A stretch of 64,000 bases of DNA, taken from positions 1,083,678 through 1,147,677 of the forward strand of contig VZTI01005203.1 of the NCBI GenBank assembly GCA_013397865.1. Direction: 5' to 3'. This stretch comes from Struthidea cinerea. Its lineage: Eukaryota > Chordata > Aves > Passeriformes > Corcoracidae. Below, piece by piece: positions 24,966 through 36,170 of the stretch; the stretch's first letter is position 1, and every line of letters begins with the position of its first letter. The notes beneath the pieces were generated by a model. That model had not been told where the DNA came from. It saw only the letters and a list, made by a program, of their open reading frames with translations, and did not search any database. Position numbers and translations under genes: made by a program.

Positions 24966-25108
24966 ATATCCTTTGTAAGTGGAATCCAGTTCTGGTCCTG
25001 TGGGTGTCTTGCTACGGATGATGTTTTCTGTTTGCTGTATTTGGAAACGACTGGTGTCCAAGGCCTTGTCCAGCTGTCGGATATGTGCTTCCAGGGCACC
25101 CGGTTCAC
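24966..25108 (-). CDS. SYNE1: SYNE1 exon 21: start of the repeat after the linker
   Basis: Two bases of a split Gly codon and 47 codons (residues 1129-1176) read EPGALEAHIRQLDKALDTS then RFQIQQTENIIRSKTPTG. The split Gly (G|GT) lets it join either to the DV23 cassette or directly to exon 19, because both end in the same phase with a G. The donor is TAT|GTGCGT, a weaker than average match. The exon ends phase 0, and exon 22 begins at its Met codon as in human. Confidence 0.95.
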
Positions 25109-27029
25109 CTGTATCACAACCAAAAGAGAGTGACTGTCACCCCAATTTTTCCAAAGTTTTTTTTTTTTTCCTTGCCCAGGCAGAATAGGTATTAGGAATA
25201 CTATTTAGATTAGAGAGTAAAGGAGAAATGTGGAGGCAGCAGTATGAGTGCTACAATGTCAAAGATAAGTGATAACTAGTTACATTAGCATTAGCAACAT
25301 TCAGAAGATGATGCCAATGAACAAGCTTGCCATAAGCATACTAGAGAAGAGTCCACAGTTTAAAGTAGGCTTACAAATCATTCTGAAGCGACTTTTCCCC
25401 CACACTGAATGCCTTACCTTTTTTTAAAGAGAAAGTTCTCAGCAAAGCATACTCTAACCTCACTGATTTTGGAAAACATCTTTTTCCCTTTCAAATACTG
25501 TCAAATAAAACCCTGCAACCCAAATCTCCATTTGTATGATCTAAATCCACATAAAAATCTGGTATCTTCATTTCTCTTTGTATTATTCCTCTCCACTAAA
25601 AAGCAGCAGAATTTGGATCTCCATGAAAGGATCCTATTTGTATACAATTTTAAAGACTAGAAGTGGCTTACAACTGCTAAGTGATACTGTTAAAATCATA
25701 TTGTCAAAATACATAGACGACTGGACATCTTGGAGGCCCACAGCAAGTAGTCAGTGACTGATTTGGGCAACCACAGTAAGCAGCAAAATTTACAGTATTT
25801 GTCCAATTAGGTACTTGACATGCTTAACATATCTGCAAGATGGTATTACTCATTCAAGCTATTGGGAACCTATACTAGTATTTTTGAAGCAGGACTAACC
25901 TGTAATTTCCTTATAGAGGTCAGCTGAATTCTGTGATAAAAATTAGCTACAGACAATTCTAATGTGAAGCAGACTGCAGCCTAGAGGACCACATGAAATC
26001 CTTCTTATCCATATTCTATCACTATGCCTGATTTCCATCTGTTTACAAAGACAGTGTGAATTTATTCATGAAGACACAATTAAAAACATAAATAGAGAAG
26101 GAGAGCCTTCTGTCCAACTAATTACAGGAAATGCAGCCTCTTGGATGAATAATCTTTTTTCACCACCTCACCCCAAATGGACAGGACAAAGTGCTCAACA
26201 TTGCTTTTTGCTCATTACTTTAAAAATTTTCACAGGTCACAAAACTAAACACATTTTTTCCATAAGTACTGCTATTACTGCTGCTAAGGGTATTAATTAC
26301 ACCCTTAATCAACAACATTATTTCACTAATTTGGGGAGTAAATAAAAATGGGTGGTGAACTTGAGGCTTGTGTCACAGACACTAAGATTTTAAATGTTTG
26401 TCGTTTGCAATGAAGTTGTTATTTTAAAAGAGGAAAACTTTGAAATCATGAGAAAAGGCATTTCAAATGCATCTAATTCTTCCAAGAGAGTCATCTAACA
26501 AATGAGACAGTAGGTTTAATCTTGTGCAATGAGAAAAGAAAATAATTTTCCAATATATGAGACTAAGATAAAGACAGTACCTCTGCTGGACATTTTGATC
26601 ACATGAAACAACTAACTGAAAAGTTTATAACTGCATGATAATCCAAGATGTGGCTGTGTTTAAAAAAAAAATAAATGCAAACCTGAAAGATTAGGTATTG
26701 CTCTAAACCTTTTCCTTCTGCCTTAAGATGTAACAATGTATTAGTCCAGTTGATGGACACCAAAGACCAATGAGATCAGTTCAGTTTAGTTAGCCAAGGT
26801 GGCAAGGCTAATACTTCAGACATCGTTTCATGCATGCCCCTAATGATACCTTTAAGCACAGTAGTAAAGCAGGAGAATACCTCTAAGTTAAGATGCCAAT
26901 GCTGCCATGTAAGAAATATTTATCTTGTAAGTTGTGAAAAGACAGCGGATGCTAAGAGAAGAGAAAGAAGTCATGCTTGCGCACCATGGTATTCACATCT
27001 GGCTATGCTTAGTCTTTAATGATGCCTAC

Positions 27030-27098
27030 CAGAGATATTTTTGAGGGCGTTTTCTGTGAGTGTTACATAGGCCTCAAGAGTTTCAGGGATCTCTACAT
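27030..27098 (-). CDS. SYNE1: SYNE1 exon 20: optional DV23 cassette
   Basis: The 69-base exon encodes 23 residues starting Asp-Val (DVEIPETLEAYVTLTENALK then NIS) and leaves the frame unchanged whether included or skipped. Length, first residues and position between the acidic linker and the following repeat all fit the alternatively spliced DV23 segment known from mammalian nesprin-1. The acceptor is a clean TTTTTTCAG and the donor G|GTAGGC. The tissue pattern of inclusion cannot be read from the sequence. Confidence 0.9.
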
Positions 27099-27936
27099 CT
27101 GAAAAAATAAAAGCACAATCTGAATTGATGGCTCAGCAATGGCTGCCTCCTTACAGCAGGAGTCCTTTTCATGGGATGGATTATATAAATGGTTCTAATA
27201 GCAAACTTTCTCTCTGGAGAAGGAAAAAGATGAAGACCGAAACACAGGGAGGCTGCTATAAAGTCTCTTAATATCCAGGCAAACCTGACTCTTTTCAGAC
27301 TAATGACCTGGAAAGCAAAAGACAGCCACCAGATCAGAGTAAAATACACTGGTATGCTTTATCCCACAACTAGCTCCATTTGGGCACTTTCACTTGTTAT
27401 TACACAAAGCACAAACACTTAGAAAGGATTTCCAACTTCAGTGGAGAGCAAGACCCAAGATCCCACCTCAGACTAAACATTCATTTGCTGGAGTCTTGCC
27501 TGCATAAGGACTGAGTTAGGATTTACTTAAACGCTTGGTGATTTTCTCTGTGGGTCTCTCCCACAGCATTTCTTCATTTGTTTGTTCTGCACTTTTTGCC
27601 ATATCCAGTATAGTTTCTTCTAGTCAGAATAACTTAGGACACAGGGCTGTTAAGGATGACATATCCCATCTGGCAGGCCTCACACACAGATACACAGCCA
27701 ATTCCCTGCCATATCATGTATGCCTTTGCCATTTTCCAAGGCTGTCATCATCCAGGAATCTCCCATCACTGTCTCTAAGGCCAGAGGGCCACTGAGATCA
27801 CTTAGGAAACACTATTTAAAGTCATCAGGGGCTATTTAAAGAACTTTTCCATGAGAATCTTGGCCACGCAATCACAGATGCAACATTTGCCTTTTTTTCA
27901 CTTGGAGAAAACAAAGCACACAGTCTGCCACCATAC

Positions 27937-28267
27937 CTGCTATGCCAGCTGCTCCTCTCAGGTAGAAGTCTTTTTCTTGTCCTCCGTCTTCTTCAGAGTG
28001 CAGTGCCCGTGAAACGGCTGTCTCCAGGTCCCTGCTAAGGTCGTAGTCATGATCCCACTCCAGGGGGATGGAGTCCACGCTCGCAGGGGTATCTCGCCCC
28101 GATCGCTCACTCCTCAGCGGCTGGGAAAGAGGCAGCGAAAGGTTGGAAGAGGGGTGCGGGGAGAGAACGCTGTCCGCAGATTTGTCATGCCAGCGTATGT
28201 CAGAGAGATCTGCTGATTCATCCAGATCCGCCTCTCTGTCAGAGAGGTCGTGCTCGTCATCTGTTAG
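27937..28267 (-). CDS. SYNE1: SYNE1 exon 19: acidic linker with LEWD motif
   Basis: This is the longest exon here (110 codons plus one base, residues 996-1106). It encodes the acidic, Ser-rich unstructured linker between spectrin repeats, for example DDEHDLSDREADLDESADL. SVDSIPLEWDHDYDLSRDL contains Leu-Glu-Trp-Asp (28052-28063), the W-acidic motif through which nesprins bind kinesin light chain to recruit kinesin-1 to the nuclear envelope. The end reads DFYLRGAAGIAG. The acceptor is CTTCTAG and the donor G|GTATGG. Confidence 0.97.
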
Positions 28268-29179
28268 CTAGAAGCATAATGCAAACAGAAGCAATCAATG
28301 AAACGTGCAAAGGCACTGCACGGTCAGCCTGGGTCACTAAAATAAAGTAGCATTAGGTGACAGTCACACTGGTGGAGTTTTTGTTTTGCATCCTTTTGCA
28401 CTTTCCTTTCATTATTTTTAAGGTGTACTAAAAAACCAAAACAACAAAGAAGATCAACCAAAGTGATCAACAAACAAGAACAACAAAGTGCCAGCTCATT
28501 TTAATTACTTGAGGCACCATGAAGTCTCACATAAGGCAAGTATCTCCAGACTTTTACTGATTTCAATGCAAATATTAAGTTGGAAAAACAACTGGAATCA
28601 ATTAGCAGAAAGCGTAAGTGATCTTTATCATGAGCACTGCTTCTCACTATGTTATTTCATATTTTGAAACCCCTGGATATTGTTCCTTTCATTCAGCAGG
28701 ACTGGAGCTACCAAAAATTGTTTTCCTTCCACTTTCTCCTTTTGTTTTCCTTTTCTACTTTTGAGCTTGTGTTCAATTCTGGAGACAAATTTCTGTCTCC
28801 TTTGATGCGAAAAATAATTTTATCTTTTTTTTTTTTTTAAAAAACCTCACTAAGCTCCCAATCAAATTATCTGACAGTGCAGGGAGATGTTCTTATGACC
28901 AGTACCACAGTGCTACCCCCATGAATAAAGTTCTATAAATCTCCAATTTGCATGGATTTTCATGATGATTTACAGAAATTCCAGATCTCGTCAGTTTGCT
29001 CTCTGAACAGGACACAAACAGAGTGTAATGAAGGAAGACAGATGGTCAGGGCTGCAACAAAATTTAACCACAGGACTTTCACAAAGTTACGTAGGCTTCA
29101 TTTCAACGTCTTTCCTCATTCTCACATTTGTAAAATGGCAACAAACCAAACAAGTAAAAACATATGTAAATATACACAC

Positions 29180-29371
29180 AGGAAGGCGGATAAGTTTCTT
29201 GTGATAGCGTTCCACACGACCGAAGACCTCTTGGCAGTAACGATGCAGCTCATCTAGTTCTTCTTCAATCACAGCTGCATCCAGGGGCTCGCTTTTCTCA
29301 ATGAGTTGCTCACCTTGCACAATTATCTGCTCAATTTTGTTGTTGTTCAGTGAAATTTCTTGCTGGAAAGC
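29180..29371 (-). CDS. SYNE1: SYNE1 exon 18: spectrin repeat end
   Basis: The 64 codons (residues 932-995) begin AFQQEISLNNNKIEQII and include EEELDELHRYCQEVFGRVER, the end of the repeat before the acidic linker. It ends KKLIRLP with phase 0, so the next exon starts with Leu-Thr-Asp-Asp. The donor CCT|GTGTGT is atypical at the -1 position but keeps frame. Confidence 0.96.
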
Positions 29372-30104
29372 CTGGGTAAAAGAAAAGCCCGTGCTTTATC
29401 AACAAAATCAACATGACAACAAGCTGGGTAATTAAGGATGCAGGTCTTTGGAGTTCTACGGAAAGAATGGTGTGGGAGACAAACAGGGATTGTGCCAAAT
29501 ACTCTTGTCATGAGCAACAACGAGCAACTAAATTAAATTTAGCATTCCACAGTCTTTAAAGCCAAAACCAGTGATGCTTCCTGGTTTACCATCTCATTCC
29601 TCACTTGTTGAATTTGGAAAGAAAGCTCTTCTCTAAACAAGCCATGCCAATGACCAAATGTCTAGAATGAACAGAGATGCTAAACCTAGCACAGTGGAAT
29701 CTCGGATAATGTGACTTTTAGTATTGTTCTCTCCAGATAAGGAGTTTTCTGATGCAAAAATGGTTGAAAAATGTGGTAATTATTAGACATTAGCAACAAT
29801 GGAGACTTTACATAAATAATTTTTATTAACATTTCCTATTTTGATGAGGGAAAGCACACTATCACACCTGCTTTTTTATTTTTACATTTTTCACAGCTCA
29901 AATATCTTGTATTTTGACAGAAAAGTACATACTGGAATCTGACATAACCCGTAACTTTTGAGGTTGAAGTCTCAGCCTGCAAGTAAAGGAACCATATCAT
30001 GCCACATTTCTGCATCATGTTTCTTAAAATTGTTTTCTCACCGTGCATTTTTTTTTTTCCCCTTCTTTCATCCCTCCTTCTGTAACTACTCAATCATTCT
30101 TTAC

Positions 30105-30242
30105 CTTAAGTTGCTTTATCTTTGCTTGGACATCACACTCTGAGAAATGCTCGATGTTGGTCAGCTGCAGGTCCATCTCTGTTAGCCATACCAGGATGCT
30201 GTCACGCGCTGTTTCAAACTCCTCCCGCTGGCCAATAAAATG
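30105..30242 (-). CDS. SYNE1: SYNE1 exon 17: spectrin repeat segment
   Basis: The 46 codons (residues 886-931) begin HFIGQREEFETARDSILVWL and continue TEMDLQLTNIEHF, with the helix-A Trp. It ends KIKQLK at phase 0. The acceptor is CTCCAG and the donor AAG|GTAAAG. Confidence 0.96.
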
Positions 30243-30654
30243 CTGGAGGGTGGAAAATTGAATGGCATGAAATGACCAACAACATGAAAACCCCCAGCAA
30301 TAGTGGGGAAATGACTTTCATCCACATCAAACCCAATTTAAACTCAGTACACCTTCTTTCATTTCCTATGTGCTTTCCAAGGTTCCCTTTTCAATAACAC
30401 CATCTAGAGCTACAATTAGCAGACCTATGAAAGTTATTTTCTGTGAGGAAGGTGGTGTTTGATGTCACCAAGCATTTGCCTACAGCCTATACTTTGGTTC
30501 CTTTGGACTAAGTGAACTGATAAGCTTCCTTCCTCTTCCAAAGGTAGAAATCTCCTCAGAAACACTGTGCCAATGCATTAAACTGAAAGCTGCTGAAGCA
30601 CCCTTGATTCATAACTAGAGTAGTGAAATTGACATCTTAAAAATGGAAGAATAC

Positions 30655-30837
30655 TTTTAGCCTGCGCAGGATGGAGGTAACTCGCTTTTGTAAGTTGTCC
30701 CATCTCTGGTTCCCCTCATGAACCATCTGCTTGAGGCTGCCATCGGAGTCAGTGCGGTTCTCCCGGGCCAGGCGCCGATACTGCTTATTGATCAGCTCCA
30801 GCTGAGTCAGGCTTTCATGCACTTGTCTCTGGAAAGC
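30655..30837 (-). CDS. SYNE1: SYNE1 exon 16: spectrin repeat segment
   Basis: The 61 codons (residues 825-885) include LTQLELINKQYRRLARENR and GNQRWDNLQKRVTSILRRL. This is a helix B/C pair with the conserved Trp. The acceptor is TTTAG and the donor AAA|GTATTC, both phase 0. It is almost identical to human as recalled. Confidence 0.97.
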
Positions 30838-31657
30838 CTAAAGCAGTATGAACAAAAGACACCTTTAGACTTCTGATTACTGAAATCAGGATACATATAT
30901 AGATCTCTTGCCTTATTTTGACCCTACCTCTGCATTCTGACTTATGTAAGCCAATAAATTCCACTTTAATTGGAATTAATTCCATTTAATTTAATTAATT
31001 ACATTAATTGGAGACATCTCTATGCCCCATAGAGATATTGCCTTCTGATTAAAAAAAGCAAAACCAAAAAACAAAAAAAAATCCTCCAAAAACCCAGAAA
31101 AAACTTTATAAAACTGACACGATTCACTGAATGAGAACTGCAACATGAATATCCACTACAAAGGCAAAATCAGAACAAAAAAAGTCTTCTTTCTACGAAA
31201 TTATATGCTTTTGTATTTGAGAACAGAAGTACAAACAATGAACATGAAACTCTTCTTTAAAAAAAAAGGAACAGAAATACAAGATTCCTGTGGCTTCACT
31301 GGATTTCTTTTCACATATTGAATTTGCTGAAACGCAGACACTGAAGAGATTTGAGAAATTGTTTATTGTGAAACATGGTACTGAATGAGACATCTCTTTA
31401 TATTTAGTACACTGGTGTACAAGTAAGTTTTGTCTTAAAATATTTGCACAAAAGAAAATGTCACAAACATCCATGCCAACTTATGTCTGGGCAAATGTTT
31501 GCACCGTGTACTTTTGGTGCTTGCTCTGCTGTTACAAGAGACACAGAGACGCAGCTGAGGTGCACGAGTGACCTAGTCCATGGGTTTTATGTTGTGACTA
31601 GCAACCATGAAGCTCGGAGAAAGCACCTTGTAGAGAAATGACTGAACTAATACCTTT

Positions 31658-31697
31658 ATTAATAATACTACTACTACTACTAATAACAACAACAATA
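31658..31697. repeat. Mixed trinucleotide microsatellite (ATT/ACT/AAC)
   Basis: Short neighbouring runs of ATT, ACT and AAC/AAT units follow each other without interruption. This is low-complexity intronic sequence. Confidence 0.9.
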
Positions 31698-32582
31698 AAT
31701 GAATATTCTTTCAAAAATCTACTTGTTTTTATCTTGTCACACACTGAAATAGAAAAGCAATCAAAGGAAGACTTAAAAACCTAGATTACACCAGCTCTCT
31801 TTTGAATACAAGTAGGGTTTGGATCCCACTGTAGTTCCACAAACTTGTTCTTTGATATTCCTCACAATGCAATAAAACAGTCAATCTCTTCCAAAACTAG
31901 ACATTTCCCTTAATAAGGACTGTAGAAGTAGGATAGGTAATATAGTTCTGTGCAGAAATTTTGATTAAACAGGTGAGTTTTCTATGTAAAAATACATACA
32001 CTTCATATTGCACCATTTAAAGCTAAAAATGAAATAAGCACATTTCTGCTGTAATAACAGGGAAGAAAGCAAAGAAACTGGTTGGAAAAAAGATCAAAAT
32101 CTGTAGAGTCCTCTCAATATAATTACTCCCTTCATTGAATGGCCACCAAATTGGGTAGGGCACAACCAAAAAGGAGCAAATGGGCTTGCAGCTAGGGTGA
32201 AATGATCAGTAGAACTGCATTAATTTAAAATTGCACGAGTATTCCTGTGTTAGAGGCACAAATCTGACTGTATTCACTAGGATCACAAAATCTAAAAGCA
32301 TGCAGTTGTTGTTTTACCTGGTACCAAGCCTTCTCCAGCAAAAGAACAGCTGTTTATTTGCATTCCAATTTTTCATCTCAGCTACACAAGAATTCATCTG
32401 TTGCATTCCTTCCTGTAACCTCTTTTCATTTCTCCATAAACTACTGGAGAGGAAGGAGTTTGGTTTTGTACAGTGAAGTCAGTGAGAGCCATCTCTGACC
32501 TCTGTGCTCAGGAACTGCAAGGTTCTTATATGGTCTGATGAGCTCTTTTTGTTGTGTGTTCTTGTTTTTTTTAATTAAAGTA

Positions 32583-32615
32583 TAGATAAAAAATAGATAA
32601 AAAATAGATAAAAAA
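32583..32615. repeat. 11-base A-rich tandem repeat, 3 copies
   Basis: Units of TAGATAAAAAA start at 32583, 32594 and 32605 with exact spacing. This is simple intronic repeat DNA. Confidence 0.92.
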
Positions 32616-34149
32616 TAAAATTAGAAAAAATATACAGTTAAGGCAGAAACCTGCTTCTGTCAGTATTCGTAGGTGGCCAAATTAATATTGAATTCACAGT
32701 AAAGCTGCTGAATTCTACTGAATTTGAATTCCACAATTTCATTACTTGCATTCCTGCTATTTGGTAGGCAAAGAAATTAGGTGTTCAGGAGGAAAAAAAA
32801 AGAGAAAAAGATGAAGGAAAAAAGAGAAAGAACCAAACTACAGGGAAAGGAGGCCTTTGGAGAGGCTACACTGTCTCTTTGCGTCTTGTTCTGGCTGACA
32901 CTCTACAGGAAGTAAAAAATCCACAAGTCTGCTGCAGAGGAAAGGTGACCATAACAGCTGAGATTCAATGAAACAGACTTTGGGCAAAGTCAATTCAGCT
33001 GTGAAAATCAAAGAGTCAATAATAAACTTTTGGTACTGCTTCTCATACAGAGACTTACTAAATAAGAGATTTAAATCCTGATCACCGAATAAAGGGACAA
33101 TGGGAAAGAGGTCTGAGACAGAGTGCTTGTGTCCAGGAAGCAAATGTTTTTGTAGTATGGCAATCTACCTGGACATAATGAAGTCTGGCATAATGAAGTC
33201 TGTTTAAAACCTGGCCAGTACATTCATAAATGTGAATGTCAGTTATAGAACTCAGCTCTTCACAGTTTATGTTTTTGATTTAACTTTTAAACCAAAACCT
33301 ATTAACTGGTCTTAGACATTGTTTAAAATTTGCGTTTCTTCTTCGCAGCAAATACTTTACAGCATCTGACTGTTTACTGAATTGCCTAAATAATTTGTTC
33401 TCTTTCTTCTCTCTCATCTCGACATACTCTTTGCAAATATGAGTCCAAGCAAAAGATTTTCCCCTGTGACTCACCAGACGATGTGGGTGTGTGCTTTACA
33501 CACAGGTTTACAATCCCTTGTAACTATGAGACAAGTCCTTGCATCGCAGTAAACACAGTGGAATCATGTAACAAGCGACTAAGCACTGACCAAAGGGACA
33601 GCTTGTCAGTTTTGAAGCATGCTTAACTTTTTTAAGTCACAGGGGACACCATGTGGGCATATAACGAAGTTTGCATGAACATGAATTTCAGCTATAAGGA
33701 TCTAAAGGGGGGATATTCTGCATCATATGAGAAAGTTCAGAGGGCTGGCTTCAGAGAGTTATGGAAAGAAGAGGAGAGATAAAATCAACACTAAAGCTAA
33801 AACATGCAGCATGCATTTGAAGAGGCACTTGGTGGAGGGAGATTTAGGAAGGTTCTGGAACACCTACTGACTGCACATATTAAAGAGTTGCAGAAATAAA
33901 AAAGGTGAGGAATCTAGCTTTGGTGAACAAACAGCGGAGGGAGAGTGGATTGATTTATTAGCACTTCCAGTGGCCACCTTCCACTGTTTTTTGTCTTAGG
34001 AACCTGCCACTGAAGACAGCTACAAAATCATCAACTCCATTTTATTAATACAGCATCTCTGCTGAGTAACTTGGTTGTGGGAATGAAGAACACCAGAAGG
34101 CTGCTGCAATGTGATCAGTAGGTATTGAATTTCAACCACTATAAATCAC

Positions 34150-34300
34150 CTCAAATTTCTTCAGTTCTTCCTTAGCAACAGTGTAAAGCACACCAGAGGA
34201 GCTTGGGAAAGCAGCTGTCCTCTCAGAGACTTTTAGCCACTCTTCAAATCTAGAGTAGTCATCCAAAAATTTTTGCCATAGTCTCCAGGTCTCTTCAATT
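34150..34300 (-). CDS. SYNE1: SYNE1 exon 15: spectrin repeat segment
   Basis: One base plus 50 codons (residues 774-824) include IEETWRLWQKFLDDYSRFEE and WLKVSERTAAFPSSSG. The WRLWQ and EEWL tryptophans mark the end of one repeat and the start of the next. It is joined to exon 14 through a split Lys codon. The acceptor is ATTGCAG and the donor GAG|GTGATT. Confidence 0.96.
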
Positions 34301-35982
34301 CTGCAATAGATAATGGAAAATTAGAGAATGCTTGGACTCACGGCCAGTTGACCTAGAGAACATTAACCAGTCATCTGCAACAGCAAACTAGCACTGCACC
34401 AGACAGTAACTGACTAATAATCTAACTCAGCCAGCCAGACTGATAAACAGACCACAGGGAAGGCTGGCTCATTTCAGACTGAGCTAGAATAAGATGAAGA
34501 CATTTTTTCTTAATGCATCTAATTTTGGAATCAGTATGAAAAAAGTTTCAAGTTTGTAACAGGAGCTCTAAAAAGCTGAGCGTGCACTAAATAACTTCTG
34601 AAATGCAGTGCCAGTGACATCAGTAAAGTTGCTCTTTAATACAAATAACTGTTTCTAGTACAATAAAGATCCTAAATACTGATATCTCAGTTAACTTACA
34701 AGTACAAATATACTAAAGCATAATACGTACATTCTAAGAAATTAAAATAGAGTTCCATGCATAGTTCCACATTAACTTAAAATAGTTCTGAATTCATTTG
34801 TTGGACACAAAGGTACGAAAGCCCATGTATGTTCAAGACAGGCTACGTCGAAGATAGAACTTATAAATGTAGTTATAAGTAGAACTGATAACATAGAACT
34901 GTACTTACAGATATATACAATTCAAGAATTTCCATGGCAATAGTATAAAATTACTTAAAGATATGAATCTATGATACAGAGCAGCAAAACCTAAAAGCAA
35001 TTAATGTTTTGCATAAAATAAACAAAAAACTTTACTAAATACATTAAGAATATCCCACAAAATGAAAGATCATAAAAAGTTCAATTCAGCATTTTGAAAC
35101 GTCAAGTCCTTCCTAGAGTTGTTTAAATGACTGTACAAACATGACAGAAATAAGTTTCATAACTTAAAAAGTTAAAGAAAATCTCTTCATAAATACAGGA
35201 GTTTAAACCTGTAAACATGTTTCATTACTAGTCAGCACACAGCACATAGCATTGCCCCAAACTAGCCTACATCATTATTACTGTTGAAATCACCAAGCTA
35301 TCCTGTGTGGGAATAGAAAACAATGAATCTCCTGGACATGATGGGCATGCAGCCTACAGATGGTCTAAGCATGTGCAGTTACCCAGACTACACCCAAGAA
35401 CCCTGGGTGCTTTGGCCCTCACTTGCTCAGCACAGCTAAGGGGGACAGGTGAAGAATTTCCATGAGTGCTCATTCACAAAATTCTTCCAACCTAACAAAA
35501 TCAGATATAAGAGAAACTGCTGAGGAACACTGGGTACATGTAAACCCTAACACCTGGAATAACATTCCACCCATTCAATAACTAGTTTCCCATCAATCTC
35601 AGTAGCTCTTGTGTAAATTTAAGCATTACAGCCTCCCTTTTAGGTCACGTTTTCTAAATCTCTTGGAGTCACTGCTATCATCTAAACTTTCTTGTTTCCC
35701 TCTCATCATTTCTATGAAGTATGGGAAATAATAAATGATTTATCAAAGGACTTGTGAGTGAAATAACAAACAGATTGTTATCTGTTCTTTGTATAAAGGC
35801 ATGTGCAACCCAAAATTTCATTTTTTTCATAGAAGCAGAGCAGCTAATGGCTTCAACTCAGTCTTTGATCTTTTTCTGACCCTTACACTCTTTTATTCAG
35901 TACTACAACCATCTAATATACACCCCATCCTGTATTTCTGCCTGCGGAAGGAAATACTAATCTGTGGGCATTTTAGACTTAC

Positions 35983-36170
35983 TTAAGTCGCCTTTCCATT
36001 GACATTGCACAAATATTCCTCCACCTTCTGTCCAGATTGCGTGTAGCCTGCTGGATAGAGTCACACTCGGCTTCTGTGGCACAAGCATCACAGTCATGAA
36101 GCAGTACTTCACACAGATTGAGAACAGATGCCACGCCAGTGCTGTGCTTCTCTATGTCCCTCTGAAGCTC
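35983..36170 (-). CDS. SYNE1: SYNE1 exon 14: spectrin repeat segment
   Basis: The 62 codons plus two bases (residues 712-774) begin ELQRDIEKHSTGVASVLNLC. They carry the Cys/Asp-rich HDCDACATEAECDSI segment and then NLDRRWRNICAMSMERRL. The donor is AA|GTAAGT. The Cys-rich segment is conserved in human nesprin-1 as recalled. Confidence 0.96.

Larger units (their letters stand above)
30838..34149 (-). other. SYNE1: SYNE1 intron 15 (3.3 kb)
   Basis: This intron contains an ATT/ACT/AAC trinucleotide tract at 31658-31697 and an 11-base A-rich tandem repeat (32583-32615). No other element or exon could be recognised. Confidence 0.75.
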
